DNA of 64,000 nucleotides from Phallus indusiatus (Eukaryota > Basidiomycota > Agaricomycetes > Phallales > Phallaceae): NCBI GenBank assembly GCA_027605045.1, contig JAQFWX010000177.1, forward strand, positions 1 through 64,000, given 5' to 3'. Below are positions 45,112 to 61,853 of the stretch, in pieces. The notes below the pieces were generated by a model that saw only the letters and a list, made by a program, of their open reading frames with translations, was not told the origin of the DNA and did no database searches. The translations under genes were made by a program, and so were the position numbers. How positions within the stretch are numbered: the stretch's first letter is position 1; each line of letters starts with the position of its first letter.

Positions 45112-46670
45112 ATGCCTCCTCCATTGGTTCATAACCCGTTAACTCCAAAAATAAAACCAAGACTATCAGGTTCTCCATTCAATGCTTCCTTGCCTTTTGA
45201 TTGGGATGCAGCATTGAATCGACGTCCTCCTCCATATGCAACTCCGGCTTCCCAGCGAAAATCACGCAAGAGTATCGGCACTGCAACACCTCTCAATGGC
45301 ACTCCGGATACCATGGCGAGGAAATCTGTCACTTTTACTCCAAAAAGGGTTTATCGAAAAGTGCCAGTCAAAGAACAGTAAGTTAAGCTCATCTTACACA
45401 ACAAAGGCAACCAGTCCATGCAATCTGGCTCGCTTTGTCTTCTCTCATTTATACTGATGGACCCTGCTTCTTAGAATTTCCAACTGGATATCACAAATAA
45501 TATATGCCATTCAAGATCTCCCAGCAGACCATCTGCCAGATCTACAAAAAGTTGCACGTTTTCTTGGCGTTGCACTCCACACTGTCCACTTCATAGTCTG
45601 CTATTTCCGGATCAGGAAACTAAAAGACGAAGACATCGGCTGGCAAGACATGCTGGGAGAAATTAATTTTAGTGAGGAACTAGACACAAACTCGTGGCTG
45701 AGCTGGGTATGTGTTTATTTGTAATTCTGTCAGAGATAAAACATTCAAGATGGATGTATTAACAAACGATCTCAGACTACACTTGCGGCTATGATCTTAC
45801 TTATGATATCAATTGCAAACGCCATCTATCTATTTACACGCACCAGGTCCTACTTACTTTTCCATAAATCTGAACTTAGCAATACCCCAAGTGCCGAATT
45901 TATTGATCGCGACGACCTAAATACAACCGGTCACGTAACACCCGTACCCTTTAGTTCACGTGTGGCCAGCTCCTTTTTACATATCACTTGGGCACTCTGG
46001 TGCGTAATGTGTATTTACCCAAGCACTGGCTCATCTCAGTTGTTTTCATTGTTTTATTTCACGAATCCAGGGACTTCCTGATAGGGCGAAAGCAGCCAGT
46101 CACGCCTCCGGTAAAAAATACCACCAGAAAGGTGCAACGATTGAATCTATGGACACCCGACAATGGTGGAATTGAACTATTCGTGTCAGTTCTCTTTCTT
46201 TTTTTGGGAAAAATTTGTTGGCTTATCACCCGGGTCGGGTATTGACACATCTAAACCATTAGAATATATTCGCCACTGCATTCTTTGTTATGGCAAGCCG
46301 TATCGCCGGGGAATTGGATAATTGTTTTTATACTGATGGCCACCGCGAGTGTTCAGGTAAGAACTGCCCTTCCGCCAATGACTCAGCTTCAGCTCTGTAA
46401 CTCAAAGGATTTTGCATTTTTCCACAGTTGTTTATTTGCAATCAATATTACTCTCGATTAGTCAAGGATAAGGAAATTGTCATAGGAGAAGTACTACATG
46501 AATATGACAAGAATGTGAGCTATTACGACATCATTAACTTCTTGTTTTCTCTCTTCCCTCTCTCTAATGGTTTTCCATCTCAGTTCGTCTTTCCGCATAT
46601 CATGCGCGTACGCCGCGACGCCTGTGTGATGACAGATGAACCGGGAGAAACTACATCCTTCTATCGCTAG
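45112..46670 (+). CDS. NUR1: Nuclear rim protein Nur1 (Mug154-like)
   Basis: Inner-nuclear-membrane protein that in yeast tethers rDNA and heterochromatin at the rim. The ATG at 45112 gives MPPPLVHNPLTPKIKPRLSG, SPFNASLPFDWDAALN, a basic nucleoplasmic stretch (KSVTFTPKRVYRKVPVKEQ) and a first membrane region (TTLAAMILLMISIANAIYLF). RTRSYLLFHKSELSNTPSAE follows; that RTRxYxLF element is typical of the family. After further membrane segments comes VKDKEIVIGEVLHEYDKN-FVFPHI, the conserved (K)EVxHEYDxxFVxP block of Nur1. It ends TDEPGETTSFYR. The middle exons (about 46000-46360) are tentative, because splicing there is not well constrained. Confidence 0.8.
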
Positions 46671-46837
46671 CCAGACATTTGCATACGGATTATCCATAAA
46701 TCCAATTGCGTTCAAGACTTGTCCAGAAGAAGGGTCATTTATGAGTTATGATAGGGACGTGGTGTTTCTTTTTCTTATACACATACATATCAATACAAAC
46801 TGCATGCACAACACGTGATGATAACTGCTTCTTTGAA

Positions 46838-48460
46838 TTACTCTACTCCATTAGTCTCTTCCTCGTAAAAACGCATCAGGTCTTGGACGTCTTCCTTACT
46901 TCCCAAAAATACTGGCGTTCTTTGGTGGATCTCCGTGGGAACAATATCGAGGATACGTTCTACCCCGGTGGTAGCAATTCCGCCCGCCTAACAAAATGAT
47001 GATATATGTAAATTTAAAATCGGACCCAACCAGATTGAGTTCGCCTCAAAAATGATAACATGACGTACCTGTTCAGTTAAAAATGCCATAGGAAACGCTT
47101 CATATAATAGCCTCAATTTACCCTTCTTACTCTTCTTGTCGTTAGGATAGCCAAATATGCCACCATATAATAATGTTCTATGAACATCGGCAACCATACT
47201 ACCGATATAACGAGCGGAATATGGAGATTTTCCATTGCTCGGATATTTGATTGACTCGAGGTACCGAATGACTGGTTTGTGGAAGTACACACTATTTCCT
47301 TCATTGAAAGAGTAAATCTTTCCACGAGGAGGGATCTTAATCTAGAAGATCGAGAGAAAAGAGAAATATAGGTCGGTATATACGCTTGTACTTGTAAGAG
47401 TAAATTGGCGTGTACGAACATTAGGTGTGTAAGGATAAATTCGCCCAGAGCATTATCCAAGGTATATCCGTTTACTCCTTGACCGGTGGTGAGTACTAAA
47501 TTTGCGGAGGAACCGTACCTAAACAAAGCAAGTGGCATCAATGTCAAAAACTCGAAACGATTAGATCCGAAAAGGAAGAAGGAAGAGGAGAGGGACAAAC
47601 ATGGTATAGCCTGCCGCGACCATTTCTGAACCTGGTCTAAGAACATCGCTTATAGTGCCTTTTGACCCATCTTGCTAAAAGATTTGTGTCAAAATCAGTG
47701 TGAAACGCCAGGACATAATATAATATAATATATCAATGGAACCAGAAGCAATCCCTTCTTTTGGGACGCGCACAAGTTGTATAGGGGGAAAACGAGGGGG
47801 AGGGGGCAAGGCCGGTTGTCAGGTCAGGTCCGAGAAAAACGTACAATGCGGTATATGCCAAAAATTGTGCCGATGTTTACACCAGCATCTATATTGCTGC
47901 TACCATCCAAAGGGTCGAATACGACACAATATTTTCCTTTCAATCTGTCTTCGACGATGATCGCTTCTTCAAGCTCTTCCGAAACCAGAACGGCGGTCTT
48001 CCCGGAGGACCTGAGTGCGTTCACCATGATATCATTCGAAAGAACGTCTAATTTCTTCTGCTCATCTCCGGTAGCATTCGCGCCACCCGCTAACCCTATG
48101 CTTTTAACAGCGACAAACAAACAAACAATTCATTGACAAAAAGAGAAGAAAAGGTTTGAGAGATAAGGGTGGAGCGTTTCATATTTTTTTTATAACAGAC
48201 CGCCAACGAAAATATCACCTACAGGTTAATAAGACGAGCTTTACGGACATTTGTCGCAATAAACTTGGAGGTAACTTGGATCGCATTGAGAAGGAGCGTA
48301 AGATCTCCTGCAACAGTAGCTCCGAGACGGAACTGCTCTGCAAGAACTTCACTGCGAGTTAAAAAAGGGACTTCTAGTCAACGCTTATGATGTAAGGACC
48401 AAAGCAGACTAACCGAGTCAAAGTGGCAATATCGGTGTTTGGTTGCTCTTCGGTAGCCAT
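46838..48460 (-). CDS. FBP1: Fructose-1,6-bisphosphatase
   Basis: Gluconeogenic enzyme, class I FBPase, hydrolysing fructose-1,6-bisphosphate. The ATG at 48458-48460 opens [16 protein letters not shown], followed by [20 protein letters not shown], then [31 protein letters not shown], the metal/catalytic motif [99 protein letters not shown] and [11 protein letters not shown]. The stop is TAA at 46838-46840 after EETNGVE. The FDPLDGSSN site and substrate loop are intact. It is convergent with NUR1, with about 170 bp between them. Confidence 0.95.
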
Positions 48461-48830
48461 AATAATGGTAAATCGCCTTTTCACACAAAACGGACAATGA
48501 AGAGGTAAAAGTGAATGCTCCCAGACGCTCCCAAACGCTTTCTTTAATCACCTGGGTGAGAGAGGTCCGACCCGGACTCTTTCGGGAGCTTCGGGTTGCG
48601 AGTCTACACGTGATTACGCGATTTGTCACCGACCATTCACGGTCACGGGAATTGTCACGTTACGTAATAGTTTAAATTGACGCGTTGGACATTTCAAAAA
48701 CGTCTCGTTTATCACACACCACTGCCATTGGCTTAGACAATCGCGAAGACTCTATACGACCAAGAACTAGAACACAAGAAGAGATATTCTTTATCTAGAG
48801 AGTTTATCCAACAACGCTCACCAACAACAA
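48461..48830. other. Intergenic region, no gene seen
   Basis: About 370 bp containing the FBP1 promoter and the 3' UTR of the zinc-finger gene. Catabolite-type control of FBP1 is expected from the family, but I could not identify a specific operator. Confidence 0.5.
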
Positions 48831-53830
<5,000 letters not shown>

Positions 53831-55903
53831 TCATTGCAAAGCTTCCTCGACTAATGTCCGAACTTGTTCCCGACGTGGAACCAATTCGCATTTGAAAGGT
53901 TTCATAAAACTAGAAGGAAAACCAATTAATTATTAAAACAACCCTCGCGACTGCGTTCTCTAATCCATACCTTACAATCGCCGTAGTAAATCCGATCTCA
54001 GGTTTATCAGCATCATCGAATCCTTTTCCAATGTCAAAAGCAGCGAGAAGAGAAGCGACCTGGATGAACACGGATGCCTCTGCGATATGCTGTCCCGGAC
54101 ACACCCGTCGTCCACGACCAAAAGCCAATTCCCGGGGATCAGGTTGTTGCGATGATTCCTTCTCACCGATGAATCTGCTTGGGTCGAATTTGTCAGGATC
54201 GGGGTAGACAGCTTCGTCGTGTAGCATCGCCCATATATTCGCAAACACAATACATCCCTTCGGCACCTTGTATCCCATAATCTCGTCCTCCTTCGCTGTT
54301 GTCCGAGGCAATGCCAGAGGGGCCACTGGTCCCCACCGAAGTGTCTCTTTGATCACGGCTTCGACGTACGGCAAATCCTCGCGATCGGTTATTCTAGGAA
54401 GACGAGTCCATCCAATCACGCGATCCACCTCCGCCTGTGCCAGTCGTTGAATTTCAGGATGCAAAGCCATTAGCTGCACAAATGTTTGCACAACGGAGAC
54501 AGTCTAAAACGGCACTTCAGCTTTAAAAATTCTGTCACGTCTCGCTTTTTTGGAGAAATGAATAAAATAGGAATATATTTGCACCGTATCAGATCCACCC
54601 GTGAATAATGCTCCTGCAGTCCAGAGTACGAGATCTTCTTGTTCCTCACTGACTATTTCTCCGTTTTCTGGACATAAATATTTCGACGAAAAAGACGGCT
54701 GCGCTTGTCCCCGAGCCTAAACAATAAATTTTCAATGAAGGGCTATGTGCGCACATAAACATATTACTGCACAATTTCATCCTTCACAAAATTATGCGGG
54801 GTGAGAATTTGAGTATATAATAGCTCGCCCCATTTATCCGCTTTTCTTTTGAATCCAGCTCCAGGAAACCAGCGAGGTATATGACGCACTGTATAAGCAT
54901 ACAATGTAAGAAGTTAATTCACTCACAACCATGCCGAGGAAATGAACTGACAAATGGGTAATGAATCAACTAGCCATCTTCCCGGTGCGGCAGCCAGCGA
55001 AGCTACCCTCATACCTTCTTTCGTTAATTCCATAAGCGGGTCAAACTCTGTCTTGACTTGATATCCATAGGCAATTCTCAGTATAACAGCTCCAGAATAT
55101 CTAGTAAAAGCAAAGGTTATTCTCCCCATGGTTCGTCACCTCTCATCCACCTGAAGTGCTAACCTTCTTATATGTTGTATAACATTTTCCGGGTTATCTA
55201 GAAGAGATTTCAAAAAAATATGGGCTTCATGCTCTTGCAGGGGCCAATATTTGGTAGCTTCTCGGGGGTTAAAATCGTAGTGCATCAAACGGCGATAGGC
55301 CTTTAAACGATCCGTATACGACCTATTTATTTATCGAAAAGGCTTGATTATTTGAGGTTGCACGAGACGAGGAGTTTAACAATTACATTATAAAAATGCT
55401 TTTCTGACGTTTCATTAGCAAACCGGACATCATTGGGAAAGGCCTGTTATATATGGATCTTTCTCAAACGCTCCGAAAAGTGGACGCGACGGGGAGACTT
55501 GCCTATCGGAATAAATAGCACTGCGACTGTCCAGCAGGGTCTCCGCCATCTCACGGGAGTTTATGACAACTATTCTCCGGCCCAAGATGTGAAATGATAT
55601 TAAACCATGTACACCTGGAAACAATCAGTTTAGAAGATGGGGAAATAAAAAACCGTCGAACCAACCATACTGCTTTCCCCACCGGGCATACGTTTTCCAG
55701 AATTCTTGTTTGGGGTGTTCAAGAGCTACTCCCACTATAGGCAGGCCTTTTGGCCCCGGTGGAAGCGGAATTTGGTTCTGGTATAATAACCACACCAGTA
55801 TGATAGCAGCGATAATGATTAGAAAGATGATAAGAGTATGATGGAGTACATTTAGTTCTTCAGAGAACCGTCTTGTGGATGGTCCGAGAGTGAGAAGAAA
55901 CAT
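53831..55903 (-). CDS. Cytochrome P450 monooxygenase
   Basis: Membrane-bound oxidase, likely of secondary or xenobiotic metabolism (class of the OrdA/CYP64-like fungal P450s). The ATG at 55901-55903 leads to a membrane anchor (TLIIFLIIIAAIILVWLLYQ) and the Pro-rich hinge PLPPGPKGLPIVG. Then come FHILGRRIVVINSREMAETL, YTDRLKAYRRLMHYDF (helix C WxxxR region) and the I-helix ALFTGGSDTV. Next are the K-helix ExxR (EAVIKETLRWGPVAPLALPR), PERF-like FDPSRFIG, and the haem loop LAFGRGRRVCPGQHIAEASV with its Cys ligand. It ends RTLVEEALQ. One intron (55444-55502) has a GC donor (TAG/GCAAGT). All key motifs are intact; the substrate cannot be told from sequence. Confidence 0.92.
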
Positions 55904-56962
55904 TAGCAAAAATTATGTACGAGGGAAAAGAAAGGTAAAACGGTATCGCCTTTAGCCTGTGAGACGGAGAAAGAAATGGGGAAGGGTCGAGTTGCCGGTC
56001 CGGGGTTAGAATTGAAAATCTTCTATGATTATATGTATGAGAGGGCTGATTCGGACATAAAAAAAAAACGCGTTCACAATCGGACACTTTGTCATCCGAT
56101 AAGATAGTGATAGTGACAACACACCTTCCTATACCAACAGCGCCAGCAGGGCTTCTGGGAACGAGGCTGCATAGTGTGTGTGTGTCAGTCAACGAGGACT
56201 CGGAAATCGAAATGGCCAATAATGCTATTGGTGAGCCTGTCACGTGTGAACTCGCAATTAGACATGCACACTCGAGAAAAGATAGACGTGGAATCCGATC
56301 ATGTCTGCATATGAAGTTTCACGAGCCGAACCAAGGAATATTTGAACAATACATATATAGGTCGGGTGGAGTAGAACCTGAATTAGCCAGAACAAAAACA
56401 TATAAGATCGATGCGCCAGAAGGCTGTGCATGTGTAAAACCACACGTACACCGTATTACCTGCATACAAAGTTGTGATAAGTATGCTTCCTCAACGGCTT
56501 TGCTTCGTTTTGATTCTCGGACAAAGAGCACATCGTCCGTCGGCTACGGCTTCAGCTGGCAGGCTAGTCGTATCGCCACAAACTCTAAAAAAAAGTAACG
56601 CCGCTTCTTTCAGTTTTGATCGCAAGTTGACCCGTTGATTGAAAAGCAGTTGACGTGTCTATGGACATGTGTTAATACAAGGCAGACATGTGTCCCTTAT
56701 TCAGTGACTGACTATTTTGAATAGTATCTCCGGTCGGCTCGTCGTAGAGTCTATGTTTGGTTTACTCTGAAACAATTTATTCATAATCACGCGCACGTCG
56801 TACCGTATTTTTGGAGCACATCGCGCGTCGAGGACGGCAGAATGAGAATAAATGAGAAGAGTCCGTATTGTACAACTTTAGCTTTGTATGAGTTCTTTTC
56901 CATGGGCACGTTCGTATTACATTAATTAAAACCAAGTATTTCAAAATAACGTCACTCCAAAT
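55904..56962. other. Intergenic region with a 128-codon orphan frame
   Basis: Upstream of the P450. A plus-strand frame with a true ATG at 56212 runs to 56598 (MANNAIGEPVTCELAIRHAH onward) and is open upstream to 56089 without an ATG. It includes a cysteine-rich patch (EGCACVKPHVHRITCIQSCD) but matches no family I know. A GT dinucleotide run sits near 56174-56184. I give little weight to it as a gene. Confidence 0.35.
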
Positions 56963-58384
56963 TTAATGTGAGCCTTCTGCTTGTTCCGTGTTCTTTGCTT
57001 CTGCTTCTGATCCTGATTCTGTCCCCGCTTCTTCAGGCTCTTTCTTCTTCGCTATCTTAACATACGCATCCGCCTCTTCTCCTGCCGGTACAGCTTCAAT
57101 GGGCCCTTGTACTGTGTCAGCAAAGTCTCCTCGAGTCGCCCTGCGCTTGTTACGAGTGACATCCAGTTCATGTTTCGCGGCCCCATGCCCCGGATACGGC
57201 CCAAAGTATGACGAAGCGGCTAGTGTTCCTATAATGCTAATCACACAGAACGAAGGCCGTCGATTAGTGTCTTGAAACTACCCAATTCTAATTCTTGAAA
57301 AAAAATTACTTGCCAAGTGCCGACGAGAATCGATAGATAAAATCTGTATTGAGAATACCATTTCGGAGCTAAATTCAAGGAAGACGCAAAGAAACAGAAA
57401 GAGTGTTTATTCATTAGTTAATCCGGGGATCATGATCAAAAGTTAAGTACTTACTCCATCCAGCCGATGTAGCTTTCATATCGGCGAACCACAACGTCGT
57501 GAAACCTACCCATTGAGCGGCTAGTGCCATCATGGGATCGAGTGCCAACGTTGACCACGCATATACTACCGGTAGTGCCCCGAGCATCAGTCGCGGATAT
57601 CCTTTACTGCCATGATAATTTGAGAACTCGAATCCCCAATGGATTGCCGCTGTAATTATAATTGTGTCATCTTCTTCAACAGCAAAAAAAATAAGTCGTT
57701 TGCAAATACCTGTGAAACTCAACAAAACCGCCCCATATGTAACCTGAACATGTAAACAATCCATTAAAAGACCTAGCGCCGTCTCCGGATTGATAGAGGC
57801 CAACATCCCAGATGCGGCCAGTCCTGCCTGTCGGGCGAGGTATGCGCTGGTAAGGGCAGTACCCAAATACGGGAGTGACCCTGGAAAAGATTGATACATG
57901 ATTTCAAAGAAAAAAATACGTCATTTTAGTTTCGTACCCATGAGACCCATAATCATTATCGGTTTCGGAACTGTTCCCGCAATTATGCTTGTGATTCCTA
58001 GCTGTTGAAGATTTCGGATTGGAACTCGATGCAAAGTCCAAAATATGTTCTTTGACGTACAAAATTATACTTTTCTGGAGTAAACGCGTCCGATAAAGGT
58101 ACATTCCCTGCTATTGTTTTCGCGAAATCTGTGGCTGAATTGCCAGTTTCTTCTTTGATATTTTGAGCGGCATGCGGAAGAGTTTGTGATCCTGGTTTAT
58201 TAGATACTGTCGAGGCAACGGTACGGGTAAAGATCAAGGAAAGTGGAGTAGGCTTATGTCGAAGTAAATCAGAACGAAAAACAGAACGAGTGGTAAAAGA
58301 TCTAGGAGAGGCAGATATAGTTCTTCGAGGAATGACTGTGCGAGATAGTAATGAAGTAGTATATCTTGAAAGTGTTGTTGTCAT
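56963..58384 (-). CDS. DUF3429/TMEM69-type mitochondrial membrane protein
   Basis: Function unknown. The ATG at 58382-58384 opens MTTTLSRYTTSLLSRTVIPR, a basic, Ser-rich mitochondrial presequence. After several introns the DUF3429 core follows: LPYLGTALTSAYLARQAG, QVTYGAVLLSFTG, AIHWGFEFSNYHG, LMLGALPVVYAWSTLALDPM, MALAAQWVGFTTLWFADMKA and a last helix region before ISIIGTLAASSYFGPYPGHG. The invariant SFxGxxHWGxE pattern of the family is present (SFTG then AIHWGFE). The C terminus is a charged, low-complexity tail (EEAGTESGSEAEAKNTEQAE) not needed by the fold. Confidence 0.82.
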
Positions 58385-58637
58385 CTTTTTTGATGAGTCT
58401 TTAGGGAAAAAAGGGGCAATTCACGCTGAGCAGATTGAGTAGAAAGAAACGACTGAACCTCTCTTGTATTTCTATGAAGCATCCTCTGTCTATGACGTTA
58501 GGCTTTACATCAACCTTCCTCCGCTCCAACTTTCCTCCATTCCTATTTTCTCTTCCGTATTACGTAATCACTATTTATTTTTTTAAAACACCACTATAGC
58601 TGCGACCCCAACCTGTGTTCATTTTTTTTGGAGGTTA

Positions 58638-60110
58638 TCATCGTCGCGTCGTAAGCATCGGCCAGAAATACACGGCAGCGATAGCGGAAAGTCCAATAAA
58701 TACCGCAAGTGCACGGGTATGAAATGATTTAGGTGGTGACAGATCATTCAGTTTTGTTGTTTTTGGAGAAGGAACGTTACGTGAGGACGAGTATGTCGTA
58801 GGTACGGTAATGAGCTGTACGTACCCTATAGCTTTTAGCCCTTGAATGCTAAATTATTGTAAATGAAAAAGATCGGCAGAAAAGAGAAGAGATTGTACTC
58901 AACTAATATCCTTGCAAATTTTGACTCGTCTCGTCCTGAAGGCCGGTAGGAACGCCGGCCAATTTAAATTTAACCGTTGTGGAATCGGTTTGCTGGTCGA
59001 AAGTAATTGTCATTGTCCCAGCATGGTCTGGTCAAATGAACATAACATTGGCCGCAAGTTTCATGATATAGTTTCTAGCACATGCGTACCTGACGGCCAC
59101 TTTGGGTTGTTCAAAATCCAGCTCTGCACAATTTCTTTTCCAGGCTTAAGTGACTTGTATTCACCCTTGACACCTCCTCCGAAAAGTGAGAACGATCCAC
59201 CGACTTCAGCTTTCGACTACGTATGAAATAAGAGGTTGATTTGGAAAAAGATTTGAAACTGCATACCTGCGCAGGTGCTCTCGACCATATGGGAATCCGT
59301 GACTCGTCAACGAAAAGACTGTATAATTCATCCGCCGGAGCTTGGAAGGTACTCTCAATACTAACGACTTCCGTGTTGATTGCAGTAGCCTTCTTGGCAG
59401 ATTTCGTGACATCCGATTGCACCGATGTAGGATTAGAGGAGGGAGTACGAGGAGCCGTCCCGTTCGCAGGTGTACCAGATCTACTCGGTTCAGCGGAGAC
59501 AGTCAAATCCTTCCCATGTGTATCCACAAGAGCCACGGGGAACTCAGCCAATTTTGTTTCAATAGCAGAGCGCAACTGAGTCTTTACCAGCTCGAACAAC
59601 GCATCAACCGAGGAAGAACGTGTTGTATTCAGCTGCCATTCGAACTAGTGAAGATGGTGATGATCAACGGGTATAATACTCTTCTTTTAGTTCTGTCACG
59701 CTTCTTGAAGATACCTAAATTGACCTACGACATATTCTGAAAGACCATCTACCGAGTTTTCATGAGATACTTCCGGTATAGTCAGAGATCCAGATACTTC
59801 TGTGCCATCCGAAGCTGTACCCGACCAATCTAGCGAAACACGACAGTCATAGATTGTTATTAATCTAGTACCAATAATTAAGATCTTGTTAAACACAAAA
59901 GACACTGGTACGAAATTTCACTTACTTAGACTTTCGCTGCCCGAGTTCAATATCTCCTTCTACCTCCGTAACTTTGGTAATGGATGCTTCTTCCAAATCT
60001 TTGCCTGTTACTCGAAGCTGAGTCAACTCTTGTTGAAACCAGGTTCGACCCCAAGGAGTAACATATTTAGTTTTCCAATGCCAGTTTGCTGTAGAAGGTG
60101 GTAAAGTCAT
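58638..60110 (-). CDS. AHA1: Activator of Hsp90 ATPase with C-terminal hydrophobic tail
   Basis: Co-chaperone that stimulates Hsp90 ATP hydrolysis. The ATG at 60108-60110 gives MTLPPSTANWHWKTKYVTPW, GRTWFQQELTQLRV (family hallmark NWHW...W), then YDCRVSLDWSGTASDGTEVS, GSLTIPEVSHENSVDGLSEY. A Ser/Pro linker leads to the AHSA1/START-like domain: IESTFQAPADELYSLFVDES, WSRAPAQ, VGGSFSLFGGGVKGEYKSL and PGKEIVQSWILNNPKWPSGH. The final exon continues beyond the usual end (YYIQGLKAIGYVQL) with a Ser/Pro spacer and a hydrophobic helix ALAVFIGLSAIAAVYFWPML followed by TTRR. That looks like a tail anchor. Yeast and human AHA1 lack one; frame and splice junction here are clean. Confidence 0.88.
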
Positions 60111-60636
60111 GGGTAAGTCGTAGTTAGGAATTCAAGAAGATAATAAAAGAGATCACGAGAAGAGAATTGGGAAGAAATTCTTACTGGTCGTGACAGCTAT
60201 ATTTACAAATCGCGGCTTGTTTGTTCCGAACAAACAATGAGCAAGCTAGAATGTTCTAGTAAATGTCCTCAAGAGCTTTAATGTGTATTACGCTTGTTAT
60301 AATCGAGTTTGAGTATTTAACAGACGTAACTTTACTAATGTCTTTCAATGAAAGGTGTTTGAAAAAAAAAGGGGGGGAATGAACATCGAGTTACAAAGAC
60401 AAGGGTATCAATATATCAATTAATAAGAAAAGAAGCTTTGTAAAAACCGACAGGTACCAGTTATTTCAAGCCAGCAGGAACAACTTGAAGAACAAACAGA
60501 TAGAAAAGAAAAACTATACAAAGAAAATTTCAAAGTATAAAAAGCCCTTGAGAAACGAGGTGGTCAAGACCTCTATCTTACTCTATGTTCAGAAAAAGTC
60601 AGAGAGCAAAAAAGAATCAATATGAAGTATCTTACA
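60111..60636. other. Intergenic region, no gene seen
   Basis: About 520 bp between the AHA1 start and the SH3-protein stop. AT-rich with A and G runs near 60362-60378. No conserved frame. Confidence 0.5.
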
Positions 60637-61614
60637 TCAATATGTTCCATTGTTATTGGGAGCAAGACTAGAAAGTCTTTTGGTAGATTTGTCGGAACCG
60701 TAGCCGAATTCACTTTGGGGTTGGAGTTGTAAAGCGGCAGTCTTGTCTGCACGCTGTAGACATTCCAAGGGAACAACGCCTTGTTCGTTGCGCATATTGG
60801 AGCACAAAGCCCATCCGTCGTCGTAACGTGTCAAAACGCGTATGTGTTCACCGGTGGTTATATTCAGTTCATCTGGCAATGAGGGGATGAAAGTGCGGAC
60901 AACAACTGTGAAATCTGCCTTCTGAGCACTAGTGGTAGACTTGGAGGAAGACGTAGCCTGAATAGGAGAAAGAGCCGAGGTCGGAGATGGTATCGAGTTG
61001 TACGACAATGGGGGAGGCGAAGGCATTTTGGGGCTGCCAACAGAATTGGGTGCCGTTAACAAAGGAGGAGTATTTTTTTCCCGCTGCTCCATCGCAGGAA
61101 GACTGGCTTTCTTTTCGTCTCCATATACCGTGTTGCGCTTCGTTTGCAATGCAGGAACGAGACCAGCCCCCCAAGTGTTACGTTTGAATTCTCGGCGGTG
61201 TATATAGAATTTACGAATGGCGAAGGCTACAATTGCCGCTACGAGAAGAATTACGAGGGCGACGATAGCACCGATAGCTCCTGAAGAAAGACCGCCTTTT
61301 GACGCAACCTGAGCTTGCGAATGGTCAGCTCCCAGAGTGGGGGAAGGCGGGACTGTAACCACTTTTGTGACGAAACTTGGAACGGGAGATGAGTGTAAAG
61401 AAGAGGATGTAGGGGATGATGATGGATTCAATCCCGCAGTGGAATTTGCGGTAGGTAACGTCGAGGAAGAGGTCGGTCCGACCTCCTTTTCACTTGTGGA
61501 GTCCGTTCCATCGGTAGGAGTCGTATCTGAAATATTCGAGCTGTCTTCAATAGGATGACCTCGATTAAAAACTCCACTGTGACGACGGACAGATTCGCGG
61601 TTGTACAAAGACAT
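60637..61614 (-). CDS. Single-pass membrane protein with cytoplasmic SH3 domain (Fus1-like architecture)
   Basis: Intronless frame from the ATG at 61612-61614 (MSLYNRESVRRHSGVFNRGH). A Ser/Thr-rich, probably glycosylated outer part (about residues 25-100) precedes a transmembrane segment (GAIGAIVALVILLVAAIVAF, about residues 117-136). A basic juxtamembrane (IRKFYIHRREFKRN), a Pro/Ser linker and a C-terminal SH3 domain follow. The SH3 reads VRTFIPSLPDELNITTGEHI, RVLTRYDDGWALCSNM and QGVVPLECLQ, with ALYDY-equivalent, DDGW and VPxxC/Y elements present. The topology matches yeast Fus1 and related fungal SH3 membrane proteins in polarity or mating, but sequence alone does not prove orthology. Confidence 0.75.
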   Translation of the reverse strand: MSLYNRESVRRHSGVFNRGHPIEDSSNISDTTPTDGTDSTSEKEVGPTSSSTLPTANSTAGLNPSSSPTSSSLHSSPVPSFVTKVVTVPPSPTLGADHSQAQVASKGGLSSGAIGAIVALVILLVAAIVAFAIRKFYIHRREFKRNTWGAGLVPALQTKRNTVYGDEKKASLPAMEQREKNTPPLLTAPNSVGSPKMPSPPPLSYNSIPSPTSALSPIQATSSSKSTTSAQKADFTVVVRTFIPSLPDELNITTGEHIRVLTRYDDGWALCSNMRNEQGVVPLECLQRADKTAALQLQPQSEFGYGSDKSTKRLSSLAPNNNGTY

Positions 61615-61853
61615 GTTACCCAATTTTTTTAAGTTAGATTTTTTGGGGGCAAAAGAGAGAGACCCGAAAAAGAATGGCGGATTGTAAAGGAACGTGAGGC
61701 GTGCAGAAATCAGAAGGTACAATTGACCTGGCAATAAGAGGATAACAACGAGGTTGCTTGATTGTTGATACCAGAACGGCTGTTACAGTACAAGTACATA
61801 TGCGTACACAATACACCACACGGTCATACAGTACACTGAATTGCACATCCATG

